Of a DNA stretch of 53,188 bases, positions 7,899 to 16,796 are shown one piece after another; position 1 is the first letter of the stretch, and every line of letters starts with the position of its first letter. The translations under genes and the position numbers were made by a program. This DNA comes from JBBSUQ01 sp964389755. Lineage in GTDB: Bacteria; Bacteroidota; Bacteroidia; Flavobacteriales_D; Crocinitomicaceae. The notes beneath the pieces are model-generated. The model had not been told where the DNA came from. It did no database searches and saw only the letters and a list, made by a program, of their open reading frames with translations. The stretch is from the NCBI GenBank assembly GCA_964389755.1, contig CAYMEW010000030.1, positions 1 through 53,188 of the forward strand, written 5' to 3'.

Positions 7899-8711
7899 TT
7901 ATTCTGCAAATTTATCGATGACCTGCTGTGTTACTCCGGTGTTGGAGAAACCTCCGTCATGAAACAGGTTTTGCATTGTTACGTATTTAGTGAGGTCCGA
8001 GAACATGCTGATGCAATAATCGGCACATGCCAGGGCGGAAGCGTTCCCGAGCGGAGACATTTGTTCCGAGAAACTGATGAACTCACTGAACCCTTTGATT
8101 CCCTGACCGGCTGTTGTTACCGTCGGTGATTGAGAGATCGTGTTCACGCGTACTTTCTTTTTGATACCGTAGTGATACCCAAACGAACGCGCGATGGATT
8201 CGAGCAGTGATTTCGCGTCGGCCATGTCGTTGTAGTCGGGGAAAATGCGCTGCGCTGCAATATAGGTAAGCGCGAGTACGGATCCCCATTCGTTCATCGC
8301 GTCCTGCTTGTAAAGTGAAGCGAGCACTTTGTGCAGTGAAATCGCTGAAACGTCCATGGTCTGCTGGTAAAAACGGTAGTCGTTTTCGGTGTAGTGTTTT
8401 CCTTTACGCACATTGGGCGACATCCCGATCGAGTGGAGTACGAAGTCGATCTTTCCGCCGAGCACTTCGGTCGATTCGCTGATGAGTTTGTCGATGTCTT
8501 CCACGTTTGTGGCATCGGCAGGAATCACTTTGCTTCCTGTTTTTTCAGCGAGGTTATTGATCTCTCCCATACGCATAGCGATCGGTGCGTTGGTGAGTGT
8601 AAATACGGCTCCCTCTTCATGAGCGCGCTCGGCTACTTTCCAGGCGATCGATTGCTCGTTGAGCGCTCCGAAAATGATTCCGCGCTTTCCTTTTAGTAAA
8701 TTATATGCCAT
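7899..8711 (-). CDS. fabI: Enoyl-[acyl-carrier-protein] reductase (NADH)
   Basis: A 270-residue short-chain dehydrogenase of the FabI type, catalysing the last reduction in each round of fatty-acid elongation. Visible features: a GxxxxxSIAWKVAE nucleotide-binding start (residues 14-28) instead of the classical SDR glycine pattern, DFVLHSIGMSP (89-99), and the catalytic set Y150, Y160 and K167 (spacing as in E. coli Y146, Y156, K163). QSPTVTTAGQGI is the mobile substrate-binding loop. The length is usual for Bacteroidota. It is transcribed alone from a TAACTTTG box at 8758-8765. Confidence 0.97.
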   Translation of the reverse strand: MAYNLLKGKRGIIFGALNEQSIAWKVAERAHEEGAVFTLTNAPIAMRMGEINNLAEKTGSKVIPADATNVEDIDKLISESTEVLGGKIDFVLHSIGMSPNVRKGKHYTENDYRFYQQTMDVSAISLHKVLASLYKQDAMNEWGSVLALTYIAAQRIFPDYNDMADAKSLLESIARSFGYHYGIKKKVRVNTISQSPTVTTAGQGIKGFSEFISFSEQMSPLGNASALACADYCISMFSDLTKYVTMQNLFHDGGFSNTGVTQQVIDKFAE

Positions 8712-8757
8712 ATAAATGAAATTGTAAACGTTCGTTTATCATCCGTTTTGTTCGCTG

Positions 8758-8765
8758 CAAAGTTA
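8758..8765 (-). promoter_or_regulatory. -7 box (TAACTTTG) for fabI
   Basis: The minus-strand reading is a perfect TAnnTTTG match, 46 nt upstream of the fabI start, just beyond the end of the MBL hydrolase gene. It implies that fabI has its own promoter rather than read-through alone. Confidence 0.6.
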
Positions 8766-8783
8766 AAATTTTATTTTACTCGT

Positions 8784-9557
8784 TTATCCGCAAACAAAGT
8801 GCAGTCCGTCGTAGGCCGGTTCAACGCCTTCCGGGAGAAGTTGCTTTATTTCTTCATGCCGTCCGAACTGGTGAGAAATGTGTGTCAGGTATGCTTTTCG
8901 CGGACCGATGTCCTCAATGAATGCGAGAGCCTCATCCAGGTTAAAGTGTGAAATGTGTTCCTTCCGATGCAACGCATTTACGATCAGGGTATCACAACCG
9001 CGGATCTTTTGGCGCTCTTCCTCGCTCACGCTTTTAGCGTCTGTAATGTATACAAAGTCACCGATCCGAAAACCGAATACCGGCAGGTTGTAATGTAAAA
9101 CTTTTACAGGCGTAACTTCTACCTCGTTCGGAAGGCGGAAGGGTTTATTTTCAATGCGGTTAATGTGTAAAACAGGTATGCCGGGGTATTTAACAGCGGC
9201 AAAAACATAGTGAAACTCGTTTCTGAGTGCCTGTTCCACGCCTTCCGAGCAATAGATCTCCATATCCCGTTTCTCCCGGAAATTGAACGCACGCACATCA
9301 TCCAGGCCAGCCACATGATCTTTGTGTTCATGCGTAAAAAGTACAGCGCGCAGGGATTGCACGCCTTCTCGTAACATTTGTTGCCTGAAATCAGGACCGG
9401 TATCCACCACGAAGTTTTCTCCGTTCACACGAAAGAGGATACTCGTGCGCAGACGTTTATCTTTGGGGTCTTCCGAGCGACAAACCTCGCAGTTGCACGC
9501 AATGACCGGTACGCCCTGTGAAGTTCCCGTCCCAAGTACCGTTACCTCAACTTTCAA
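8784..9557 (-). CDS. MBL-fold metal-dependent hydrolase, PhnP-like
   Basis: A 257-residue cytoplasmic metallo-beta-lactamase-fold hydrolase. It opens with VTVLGTGTSQGVPVIACNC and carries the dinuclear metal motif HEHKDH at residues 76-81. VDTGPDFR (51-58), YITDAKS and the C-terminal LTHISHQF supply further ligands. The early CNCEVC cysteines match the structural zinc site of PhnP-type cyclic-phosphate phosphodiesterases. No phn genes are nearby, so the substrate is probably another cyclic phosphate or nucleotide ester. Its start overlaps the end of DUF423 by 11 nt, and it is the last gene of the radC-wecB operon. Confidence 0.9.
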   Translation of the reverse strand: MKVEVTVLGTGTSQGVPVIACNCEVCRSEDPKDKRLRTSILFRVNGENFVVDTGPDFRQQMLREGVQSLRAVLFTHEHKDHVAGLDDVRAFNFREKRDMEIYCSEGVEQALRNEFHYVFAAVKYPGIPVLHINRIENKPFRLPNEVEVTPVKVLHYNLPVFGFRIGDFVYITDAKSVSEEERQKIRGCDTLIVNALHRKEHISHFNLDEALAFIEDIGPRKAYLTHISHQFGRHEEIKQLLPEGVEPAYDGLHFVCG

Positions 9558-9942
9558 AACGCGGTTTTTTTAGCAGTGAAACAAGTAAAATGATCCAGCC
9601 GATGATCAGGATGAGTCCGCCAAATGGAGTCACAGGCCCCAAAAAGGTAAGTTTTATGCCGAATAGTTGTTGGAGGCTGAGCAGGAAAATACTTCCCGAG
9701 AACAGTAAACTTCCGGTGATCCAACTAATGCCGGCCCATTTTGGAATATATTGGGGGTTTATCAGTCCGGTAAAAAGGAGTGCCAGTCCGTGATACATCA
9801 GGTACCGGACGCCGGTTTCGAAAGATTGCAGTGAATCCGTACTGATGTACTTTTTCAGGGCATGTGCGCCAAAAGCTCCCGCAATGATTGCGCAAAGTAT
9901 AAAAAGAGTTCCCCAGATCGTTCTGTTTCTATGCATGTTCAT
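9547..9942 (-). CDS. DUF423 family small membrane protein
   Basis: A 131-residue inner-membrane protein with four predicted helices (about residues 10-27, 45-63, 71-90 and 97-120). It matches DUF423 (E. coli YgdD-like): the N-terminal GAFGAHALKK and the TGVRYLMYHGLALL segment are characteristic. No function is established for the family. It overlaps the preceding deacetylase-like gene by 14 nt and the next MBL hydrolase gene by 11 nt, so translation is probably coupled. An alternative ATG at 9936 would shorten it by two residues. Confidence 0.9.
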   Translation of the reverse strand: MNMHRNRTIWGTLFILCAIIAGAFGAHALKKYISTDSLQSFETGVRYLMYHGLALLFTGLINPQYIPKWAGISWITGSLLFSGSIFLLSLQQLFGIKLTFLGPVTPFGGLILIIGWIILLVSLLKKPRFES

Positions 9943-11212
9943 TGAGTGTTAAAGTGAATTCAAATACTTCCTTCCAGTGTTTCCATTTCCCGTAGTCGCC
10001 GATCGTTTCATTATGCCAGATAAAGCAAAAATCACCCCCGTAACGCTTTACCTGTGTATACAGATCGCGAATGACTTGCTTACTTTCACCTGGACTGAGT
10101 TCGAGGTACTCGTTGAGTGTGCCGTCCATGTATACAAAGGGGTGCAGTTCGAGTTCGGTGACTTCGTTTCGATCCAGGTCGAACCACTGAACGGTTCTTG
10201 CTGTTCCGAGCCGGAATCCGAAATCCTGCGCAAATCCCATGCTATAATCTGCTTTTATCCCGCAAGCGAGCAGTCTGTGGAAGGTCTCAGGGAAGCTTAG
10301 TCTTAAAAAATGTTGTCGTGACAGGGTAACCGGTCTTTCAAGAATCCTTTCCAGTCTTCTTTTCTCCGTTTCGAGAAGAGCTAACGATTTTGCCGATCCG
10401 TAACCGGGATGAATGCCTGTTATTGTCAATTCTCCCAATTCACGTATGAGTTTTCTGAGCTGAGTTGAGTTGTGTGACAGATTCTTATCATATTTTCCGA
10501 AATCTGCCAGTAGCCAAAACAGGCGGGTGTCGTATTTCGAAGCGACTTCTTTCAGCACGTCGAAGGTATCATACGGATCTTTTTGCCTTCCCCGTAATAC
10601 TTCGCTTCGTTCCCGCAGCCGTTTTGTATTTCGTTGTAAAATGTCCTTTGCGTTCGACAGCATGCGCCTCTTCCGGCTCTTGTGCAGGTAAGCAAAAGCA
10701 TTGTCAATATCGAAACTCGGGATGATCTTCGGAATTTCGCGTGTGATCTCCGGTATCGGGCCTGTTTGTTCGCGCAGCCAGGAGATCAGCGCTTCGGCCC
10801 AGCGGTCGCACACGGGGGTATGAAGCAAATCGTGCTGCTTTAAAACGGAAGACTCTGCCGGGAAGCGTCCGTGTTCGTCAAGATTTCCAGGAGTATATTC
10901 TTCCATTCGGGATAAAACATAGAAGATAGCAGCCAGCGGATCGCAGGTTCCGTTGAGTGAGACAATGGGTTCCTGCTGAAAGTGTGCTATGGCGATTTCC
11001 GGTTGCGCAATGTGTGTTTCGAAGAGCAGTCCGGCCGGTCTGATTTGCGGAATTTCCGCCAGTTCCCGTTCCGAGTAGTTCCATTTGGGCATTGCAGCCT
11101 CTGTGAAATCTTCTAAGTCCGACGTTAAGCGATACGATAAGCCTCGCAGGCTGAACACAAAGTGGAGCGTGTACTCCAATCGGGGCCCCGGCTTATCGCA
11201 GTATATCAGCAT
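9929..11212 (-). CDS. Polysaccharide deacetylase-like protein with DUF7033-type N-terminus
   Basis: A 427-residue cytoplasmic protein. I place the start at 11212 (MLIYCDKPGPRLEYTLHFVF), 1 nt after the wecB stop, rather than at the in-frame start 51 nt upstream inside wecB. Residues about 1-160 resemble the uncharacterised N-terminal domain found with Bacteroidota carbohydrate esterase 4 proteins. Residues 180-427 carry IPSFDIDNAFAYL, which fits the metal-binding D-D pattern of the deacetylase fold, then ITGIHPGYGSA, LSRQHFLRLSFPET and FCFIWHNETIGDY. With WecB just upstream, a role in modifying an N-acetylated surface sugar is plausible but inferred. Confidence 0.82.
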   Translation of the reverse strand: MLIYCDKPGPRLEYTLHFVFSLRGLSYRLTSDLEDFTEAAMPKWNYSERELAEIPQIRPAGLLFETHIAQPEIAIAHFQQEPIVSLNGTCDPLAAIFYVLSRMEEYTPGNLDEHGRFPAESSVLKQHDLLHTPVCDRWAEALISWLREQTGPIPEITREIPKIIPSFDIDNAFAYLHKSRKRRMLSNAKDILQRNTKRLRERSEVLRGRQKDPYDTFDVLKEVASKYDTRLFWLLADFGKYDKNLSHNSTQLRKLIRELGELTITGIHPGYGSAKSLALLETEKRRLERILERPVTLSRQHFLRLSFPETFHRLLACGIKADYSMGFAQDFGFRLGTARTVQWFDLDRNEVTELELHPFVYMDGTLNEYLELSPGESKQVIRDLYTQVKRYGGDFCFIWHNETIGDYGKWKHWKEVFEFTLTLNEHA

Positions 11213-11213
11213 T

Positions 11214-12356
11214 TCAGAGTAATTCGGATATTTTTGAGCAAATGAATTCAGCCGCGTTACCATCTCCGAAAATCGCCGGAAATGTATCAGCGTGTCGTGT
11301 ACTTAGCACGTCATAGGCATCCGTGATTCGTTGAATGTTGGCATCAGCGAGGATCGCTTTTCCCTGCTCCACGATCTCTACCCATTCGGTTTGTTCACGC
11401 AGAATTACGCAGCACTTGCGAAAGAAATACGCTTCCTTTTGCAGACCGCCGCTATCAGTGATCACCATTTTGCAATCGCGTTCAAGTGTTATGATATCGA
11501 AGAATCCGACCGGATCAATGATCTTGATGTGCTCATTGGAAAAGAGTTCCTGTTGAAAGCGCTCGTCCAGTGTGTTGGCGATGGCGTTTTTCGTACGCGG
11601 ATGAATGGGCAATACAATGTCTGTTTTATGCTTGAGTGACAATTCGTTCAGAGCGCGAAAAATCGCAGTTAGCCGTTCCGGGTGATCGGTATTGCTATCA
11701 CGATGGATCGTACAGAGAATAAAGTTTCCTTCCGTCAGTCCGAGTTTAGCGGTAATGGATGAGTGGTGTTCGGCCAGTGCCGAGAAGTGCAGGCTGTTGT
11801 CGTACATGATATCGCCGCACTTAAAAACACCCGGGTGGTCGAGGTCTACGGTCTTCTGCTCTGTTGAAAAGCCTTCCTTAAGCAGGTTTTCAATCGCCTG
11901 ATCGGTGGGAGCAAAGAGGAGCGTGGACATGTGATCGGTTGCAATCCGGTTGATTTCTTCGGGCATGCGCTTATTAAAACTACGCAGGCCTGCTTCCACA
12001 TGTACCACCGGGATTAATAGTTTCACCGCTGCCAGCGCTCCGGCAATGGTCGAGTTCGTGTCTCCATATACGAGTACGGCATCCGGTTTTTCCTGCATCA
12101 TCAGGCTTTCGAGGGATTCGATCATTTTTCCGGTCTGCCTGCCATGTGTTCCGCTTCCGGAGTGCAGGTTGAATTTTGGCCGCGGAATGTTCATCTCTTT
12201 GAAAAAGACCTCCGACATTTCCGGGTCGTAATGTTGTCCGGTGTGCACAATGATTTCTTCGAGTTGCTCACCGAACTTATCTGCAATGCACCTGCTGATT
12301 GCGGACGCTTTAATAATTTGCGGCCGAGCGCCGATGATTGTGAGAATTTTTTTCAT
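11214..12356 (-). CDS. wecB: UDP-N-acetylglucosamine 2-epimerase, non-hydrolysing
   Basis: A 380-residue cytoplasmic enzyme interconverting UDP-GlcNAc and UDP-ManNAc for surface polysaccharide synthesis. Landmarks: IIGARPQIIKASAISR at the N-terminus, VHTGQHYDPEMSEVFF, VYGDTNSTIAGALAA, VHVEAGLRSFNKRMPEEINR, CTIHRDSNTD and the C-terminal UDP site TDSGGLQKEAYFF with REQTEWVE. The length is normal. It abuts the radC stop directly (TAAATG) and is followed after 1 nt by the deacetylase-like gene. No glycosyltransferase or flippase cluster lies alongside, so the product probably feeds a pathway encoded elsewhere. Confidence 0.96.
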   Translation of the reverse strand: MKKILTIIGARPQIIKASAISRCIADKFGEQLEEIIVHTGQHYDPEMSEVFFKEMNIPRPKFNLHSGSGTHGRQTGKMIESLESLMMQEKPDAVLVYGDTNSTIAGALAAVKLLIPVVHVEAGLRSFNKRMPEEINRIATDHMSTLLFAPTDQAIENLLKEGFSTEQKTVDLDHPGVFKCGDIMYDNSLHFSALAEHHSSITAKLGLTEGNFILCTIHRDSNTDHPERLTAIFRALNELSLKHKTDIVLPIHPRTKNAIANTLDERFQQELFSNEHIKIIDPVGFFDIITLERDCKMVITDSGGLQKEAYFFRKCCVILREQTEWVEIVEQGKAILADANIQRITDAYDVLSTRHADTFPAIFGDGNAAEFICSKISELL

Positions 12357-13049
12357 TTAGCTGAGCTGATTTTCATCTGAAAAGCTAAAGTACATATTAT
12401 CTGAAAAAATGAGGTGATCGAGGATGTCTATATCGACCATTTTGCCGAATTCCGATAATTTCCGGGTTAATGCTTTGTCCTGTGTGCTCGGATGCACACT
12501 GCCGCTCGGATGGTTATGGCACAGTATTATTCCGGTGGCGCCGGCTTCGATGGCGTGCCTGAATATGAGTTTGCCGTCTGCCACGGTGCCGTGTATCCCT
12601 CCCTGTGAAATACGAACTATTTCAAGGATGTAATTGGCGCGGTTTACCAGGATAATGTGAAATTCCTCATGTGGTAATTCGAGGAAGCGATCGTGCATAA
12701 GTTGGAATGCATCACGCGAACTGGCAATGCGTTTGGGCTTTTGTGTCTGCACGCAATTTCTGCGTTTCCCAAGCTCCATGGCTGCCAGAATTGTAAGGGC
12801 TTTGGCATTTCCCACCCCGTGTATTTGACGGAGTTGATTCAGGTTGAGTTTGCTGAATGCTTCGAGGTTGTTGCGGCTGAGAGACAATAATTTTTTAGCG
12901 AGGTCGACGGCTGTCAGGTTTCGCGTGCCGGAACCAATTAAGAGTGCAATGAGTTCGGTGTCGGAGAGGCTTCCAATGCCCTTGGATAACAGTTTTTCCC
13001 GCGGACGATCGTCTGCCGCCCAGGTTTTGATCGTGGAATTAGAGTTCAT
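12357..13049 (-). CDS. radC: RadC family JAB/MPN domain protein
   Basis: A 230-residue protein. Residues 10-90 form a helix-hairpin-helix region (GSLSDTELIALLIGSG, INQLRQIHGVGNAKA-like). Residues 105-225 form a JAMM metalloprotease-like domain with an intact H-x-H-x10-D motif (HNHPSGSVHPSTQD). The old link to DNA repair is not well supported in the literature and the real substrate is unknown. It is the first gene of an operon running through wecB to the MBL hydrolase and has a good promoter at 13060-13086. Confidence 0.93.
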   Translation of the reverse strand: MNSNSTIKTWAADDRPREKLLSKGIGSLSDTELIALLIGSGTRNLTAVDLAKKLLSLSRNNLEAFSKLNLNQLRQIHGVGNAKALTILAAMELGKRRNCVQTQKPKRIASSRDAFQLMHDRFLELPHEEFHIILVNRANYILEIVRISQGGIHGTVADGKLIFRHAIEAGATGIILCHNHPSGSVHPSTQDKALTRKLSEFGKMVDIDILDHLIFSDNMYFSFSDENQLS

Positions 13050-13059
13050 CGGTTTAATG

Positions 13060-13086
13060 CAAAATAGTCCTCAACTAATATACAAA
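13060..13086 (-). promoter_or_regulatory. Promoter of the radC-wecB operon
   Basis: On the minus strand TTTG (13086-13083) and TATTTTG (13066-13060) are separated by 16 nt, close to the Bacteroidota -33/-7 arrangement. They lie just before the radC start at 13049. Confidence 0.55.
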
Positions 13087-13146
13087 TTTCCAATGAACTC
13101 TTCTCCACATTTTATCCACAATTAATAATTTCTGCGCACTTAATTT

Positions 13147-13794
13147 CTAAGCGTTCAAAACGACGATCAATGCGTAAATGACACCCGGAAGGAAAAAGAG
13201 GAGTGTCAGAACGATTGAAAGCAAAAGCGGTCCAATTGCCCAGTCGGTCGCAATTCCTACGGCAAGTGGTGGCAAAAGAATGGCAAGAATGATCAGCAAT
13301 ACGAGGTTGATGATCGCCGAACCTGATTCGGAGGATTTTTGCTGTTCTTTTTTGGGTGTAATTGTTTGCGCATGCGCCTGATTGTGAGCTTTTTCCGCTG
13401 CTGCTGTTTCGGTTGTAGTTTGCTCCTCTGCTGAAAATGCGCGAACTGTATTGTTCGATGCAGGAGTGATCACTTCCGTCGGCTGTGCATCAGTTGCTTT
13501 TGTGGAAACCGACATCGGAACGGTGTTGTATGTTTTTTCGGAAGTAACCGTGGCTGCAAGTCTTCTTGCAGGCAGTTCGGAAACGGTATTTTCCGTGTTT
13601 TCCCGAACGGCAAGGTTCTCTTTCTGATCGGTATTATCCGTGTGATTTTTTCCAGTGCGGCTCACATGGTAACCTTTGTTGTACTTCCGTTTTTGGAACA
13701 TACCGTTTGATACTACGTCGTTTGACGTGGAGCAGGAACTTACTACCAATGCTGCAACAATTCCTGTACTAAGAAGGTAAAAAAACTTTTTCAT
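13147..13794 (-). CDS. Lipoprotein with C-terminal YqaE/Pmp3-like membrane domain
   Basis: A 215-residue protein with lipoprotein signal MKKFFYLLSTGIVAALVVSSC. Cys21 is the likely acylated residue. Residues about 30-155 are Thr, Glu, Asn and Ala rich and probably disordered. Residues about 160-215 hold two hydrophobic helices in the order ILLPPLAVGIATDW and FLPGVIYALIVVLN, the pattern of the YqaE/Pmp3 stress-linked small membrane proteins. The fusion of a lipid anchor, a long linker and this domain is common in Bacteroidota. The usual family protein is only about 55 residues. Function unknown, possibly envelope stress. Confidence 0.85.
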   Translation of the reverse strand: MKKFFYLLSTGIVAALVVSSCSTSNDVVSNGMFQKRKYNKGYHVSRTGKNHTDNTDQKENLAVRENTENTVSELPARRLAATVTSEKTYNTVPMSVSTKATDAQPTEVITPASNNTVRAFSAEEQTTTETAAAEKAHNQAHAQTITPKKEQQKSSESGSAIINLVLLIILAILLPPLAVGIATDWAIGPLLLSIVLTLLFFLPGVIYALIVVLNA

Positions 13795-13900
13795 GGTGCT
13801 AATCTTTAATTTCCAGAAAAAACAACCGCAACTGCCGTGGAGTTTAATATTTTTGTTTTCTTAACATTATCGGGTCCGTCCGGCTTATCTTATACAATTT

Positions 13901-14920
13901 ATGGATTCTTTGACGCAAATTATCCTCGGAGCTGCCACCGCTGAAGCTGTAGCAGGACGAAAAATGGGGTTTAAGGCCGCCGCCTGGGGTGCCGCCGCCG
14001 GTACATTACCCGATCTCGATGTCTTCCTGCGACTGGTTTCAAATCCGATCGACGGTGCCCTCTTACATCGCGGTTTTTCTCATTCGCTTGTTTTTGCACT
14101 GATGGCCGGACCGCTTCTCGGATGGTTAATGTATCGCCTGTACAGGCGTAAATATGAACTTTCCGTATGGATCGCTTTGTTTTTTGTAAGTATTGTTACG
14201 CATCCGATGCTGGACATGTTCACCAATTATGGAACGCAGTTCCTGTGGCCCTTTCCGAATCGCATTAGCTTCAACACCGTTTTTGTGATCGATCCGCTTT
14301 ATACCATTCCGTTCCTGGTCTGCCTCATCATCGCCCTGTGTATGAAACGCGCGGATCCACGCAGACGTAAGTGGAACAATGCCGGAATTTTCTGGTCTTC
14401 CGGATACCTGCTCTTTGGCGTGATCGTAAAGTTGATAATCCTTTCGCAAAGTGCGTCATATTTCGAACAGGATGGGATCAAAGCGCGAAAAACGATGGTT
14501 ACACCGATGCCACTGACCTCTTTTTACTGGCTCGTGGAGGCGGAAACGGAAGATAGCGTTTACGTGGCTGCAAAGTCTGTTTTTTACGAGTATGACCGCA
14601 CTAGTTTGCAGGCATTTCCAAAGAATACTGTCCTTTTAAAGGAACTTCACTGGAAGAAAAAGAACTATACGCCCGAATTACTTTTTATAACGGACAGTTA
14701 TTACACGGCCGAACTGAAGGGCGACACACTTCATTTTTATGATCTGCGTTTCGGAACCTTCCGGCAGTTGACGAATGGCATCGAGAACAAACCGCTCATG
14801 GGTTACGGAATGATTATTGACAATAAACTTGTGAAAAAGATCACAGTCGAACGTCCTTCTGAGGGATTCAAATCCCTTAATTTTGGAGTTTACCTGCGAA
14901 AAATATTTAAACATGATTAA
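13901..14920 (+). CDS. DUF457/YdjM-type membrane-bound metal-dependent hydrolase
   Basis: A 339-residue inner-membrane protein. Residues 1-150 match the DUF457 (YdjM) family: MDSLTQIILGAATAEAV, a TLPDLDVF acidic motif, LLHRGFSHSL with putative metal-binding His, and THPMLDMFTNYGTQFLWPF. Several helices lie between about 70 and 180. The C-terminal 150 residues form a soluble beta-rich domain typical of Bacteroidota members. The family is named a hydrolase by motif only; the substrate is unknown. Its stop overlaps the GH3 gene start by 8 nt (ATGATTAA), so the two are cotranscribed. A possible -7 box TATCTTAT lies at 13886-13893. Confidence 0.87.
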   Translation: MDSLTQIILGAATAEAVAGRKMGFKAAAWGAAAGTLPDLDVFLRLVSNPIDGALLHRGFSHSLVFALMAGPLLGWLMYRLYRRKYELSVWIALFFVSIVTHPMLDMFTNYGTQFLWPFPNRISFNTVFVIDPLYTIPFLVCLIIALCMKRADPRRRKWNNAGIFWSSGYLLFGVIVKLIILSQSASYFEQDGIKARKTMVTPMPLTSFYWLVEAETEDSVYVAAKSVFYEYDRTSLQAFPKNTVLLKELHWKKKNYTPELLFITDSYYTAELKGDTLHFYDLRFGTFRQLTNGIENKPLMGYGMIIDNKLVKKITVERPSEGFKSLNFGVYLRKIFKHD

Positions 14921-16025
14921 GAAAATTCTTCTCGTTTCTGCTATATCGTTATCGGTTCTTTCTTTTGGACAACAGGAAAAAAAGATGAAAGAGGCGAACT
15001 ATTCGCTGACGGATTTCCTGAAAGAGGATATTACGCTTCAGCAAAAAACGGATCGCGTCTTTAAGGAACTGGACGATACGGCCATCGTTGCGCAACTGCT
15101 GATGCCGGCCATCGGACGCTACGGCGAAACGGAAGCGACTATTACGCACCTTCTGGAAAACAGGCTTATCGGCGGACTACTCATGCTAAACGGGAGCAAA
15201 GAAGGTTTTACAGAATATATAAATCGTTTTGAAGAACAAAATATTCTTTACAACAACCTGCCGTTTTTATATAGTGCCGATGCCGAACCTTCGCTTGTCA
15301 ATCGCAAGATTCAGAACTCAAGACCGGTTTTGAAAGCGAGTGAAATTGTAACGGAGGCGCAGGTGGAAGCGGTGGCCAATGATATTTCAACGGACCTTCG
15401 CGAAATCGGGATTAATTACAACTTTGCGCCCGTGGTGGATATGAGTTCGAATAAAACGGTCGGATACCGTGGTTTCGGAGCCGATCCGAAGAACATCGTT
15501 CCATGGTCGGAAAGCTTTATTTCCATTTCGCAGGATTCGTTTAACATCGTTGCTACGGCGAAGCATTTTCCGGGACACGGACTCGTTTCAGGTGATACGC
15601 ATAAAGCATTGCAGGTGATCGACGGGGAACTTCAGGAACTTTCGACTTATCCGCCGCTAATCGAAGCGGGTGTGTTGTCCATTATGGTAGGACACCTCGC
15701 TGTTAAAAACAATGCGCAATTTGATACCGGAGGTCTTCCCGCCACCTGTTCTCCGAAAATCGTTCAGGATCTGCTCAGAGACAGCCTGGGCTTTCAAGGG
15801 CTGATCGTAACCGATGCCATGAACATGGGAGGAGTGATTAACGTGGAACAGGCCGGCGTAAAAGCGATCGATGCCGGTTGCGACATTGTTCTCATGCCAC
15901 TCGATGCTGAAAAAACGCATCGTGAGATACTCGAACGCTATCGTACGGATGCTGATTTTCGCAAGAAGGTAGATCTCGCAGCGAAACGCATTATTCGCAT
16001 GAAAATTTGCCTGGGATTGCTTTAA
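14913..16025 (+). CDS. Glycoside hydrolase family 3, beta-N-acetylhexosaminidase-like
   Basis: A 370-residue exported enzyme. I choose ATG 14913 because it yields a clean signal peptide, MIKKILLVSAISLSVLSFGQ; an upstream TTG at 14883 would spoil it. The GH3 N-terminal barrel is complete: GINYNFAPVVDM, then ATAKHFPGHG with the His-containing loop typical of NagZ-type enzymes, and the nucleophile Asp in GLIVTDAMNMGG. NagZ-like enzymes release N-acetylglucosamine from muropeptides or chitin-like glycans. The absence of a GH3 C-terminal domain fits the short NagZ type. Its stop shares the palindrome TTAA with the stop of the convergent regulator gene. Confidence 0.92.
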   Translation: MIKKILLVSAISLSVLSFGQQEKKMKEANYSLTDFLKEDITLQQKTDRVFKELDDTAIVAQLLMPAIGRYGETEATITHLLENRLIGGLLMLNGSKEGFTEYINRFEEQNILYNNLPFLYSADAEPSLVNRKIQNSRPVLKASEIVTEAQVEAVANDISTDLREIGINYNFAPVVDMSSNKTVGYRGFGADPKNIVPWSESFISISQDSFNIVATAKHFPGHGLVSGDTHKALQVIDGELQELSTYPPLIEAGVLSIMVGHLAVKNNAQFDTGGLPATCSPKIVQDLLRDSLGFQGLIVTDAMNMGGVINVEQAGVKAIDAGCDIVLMPLDAEKTHREILERYRTDADFRKKVDLAAKRIIRMKICLGLL

Positions 16026-16696
16026 TTTTCCGGAGCAAAAAGGAATTTATTCGGTGAAACCAATCCTGTTTTTACGGCATACATCACGATTCCCGCGGTA
16101 TTTTTCACGCCAAGTTTGGACATGATGTTTTTTCGGTGCGTATTGATGGTATGATTGCTCAGGGAAAGTGTATCGGCGATCTGTATATTCGTCATTCCTT
16201 CAGCGATCAGCTTGATAACTTCGAGTTCGCGTTCGGAAAGCAGGATCGGTTCACAGGTAAAATTATCGAACTCCAGGTCGTTCACGTCTATCGACGACTT
16301 GCGAATCGTTTCAAGGATCTGTCCGCAAAAGAATGAATTTCCGCGTGCCGTTTCAAGAACCGCATCCACGATTTCCGCCGCGTCGCAATCTTTTTTTACG
16401 TAACTCTTTACGCCGCTTCTCAGCGCGTCTACAAGCGTTTGAGCCGATTGTTCGGGGGTAATGGCGAGGGGAAGAATATTCTTTTTGAGATTGATAATGC
16501 GCGGGATCACGTCGATGTCAAATCCGCGTGCCGTGTAGTCAATGATCACGACCTTGCATTCGAAAGCCTGTAATTGCTCGAGCAATTGCTCTTTATCTTT
16601 TGCTTCACCGACAATCTTGATCCCGGGTCGGGATGCGAGGATAGTACGTAATCCGGCACGTACTACATCATTACTGTCGGCTAAAATGACGTGCAT
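16022..16696 (-). CDS. LuxR/NarL-type response regulator
   Basis: A 224-residue two-domain regulator. Residues 1-125 are a receiver with a probable phosphoacceptor Asp in KVVIIDYTARG. The usual acidic pair is reduced to D-S (LADSND), and SYVKKD supplies the conserved Lys. Residues about 155-220 are a LuxR-type helix-turn-helix: LSERELEVIKLIAEGMTN and NHTINTHRKNIMSKLGV. It is expected to bind DNA as a dimer. No histidine kinase is adjacent, so it is an orphan regulator here. It has a TATATTTG box at 16724-16731. Its 3' end overlaps that of the GH3 gene by 4 nt. Confidence 0.93.
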   Translation of the reverse strand: MHVILADSNDVVRAGLRTILASRPGIKIVGEAKDKEQLLEQLQAFECKVVIIDYTARGFDIDVIPRIINLKKNILPLAITPEQSAQTLVDALRSGVKSYVKKDCDAAEIVDAVLETARGNSFFCGQILETIRKSSIDVNDLEFDNFTCEPILLSERELEVIKLIAEGMTNIQIADTLSLSNHTINTHRKNIMSKLGVKNTAGIVMYAVKTGLVSPNKFLFAPEN

Positions 16697-16723
16697 TCTT
16701 ATTTAGAATAATTTTTAATAAGG

Positions 16724-16731
16724 CAAATATA
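16724..16731 (-). promoter_or_regulatory. -7 box (TATATTTG) for the LuxR-type regulator
   Basis: A perfect TAnnTTTG match on the minus strand, 27 nt upstream of the regulator start at 16696, in the 100-nt gap after the SRPBCC gene. Confidence 0.6.
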
Positions 16732-16796
16732 ACCATTTGTTGAGATTGCCGGCACAGGATTCGAAAAAACTATTCTAAATCATCAAGGGTAGGACT

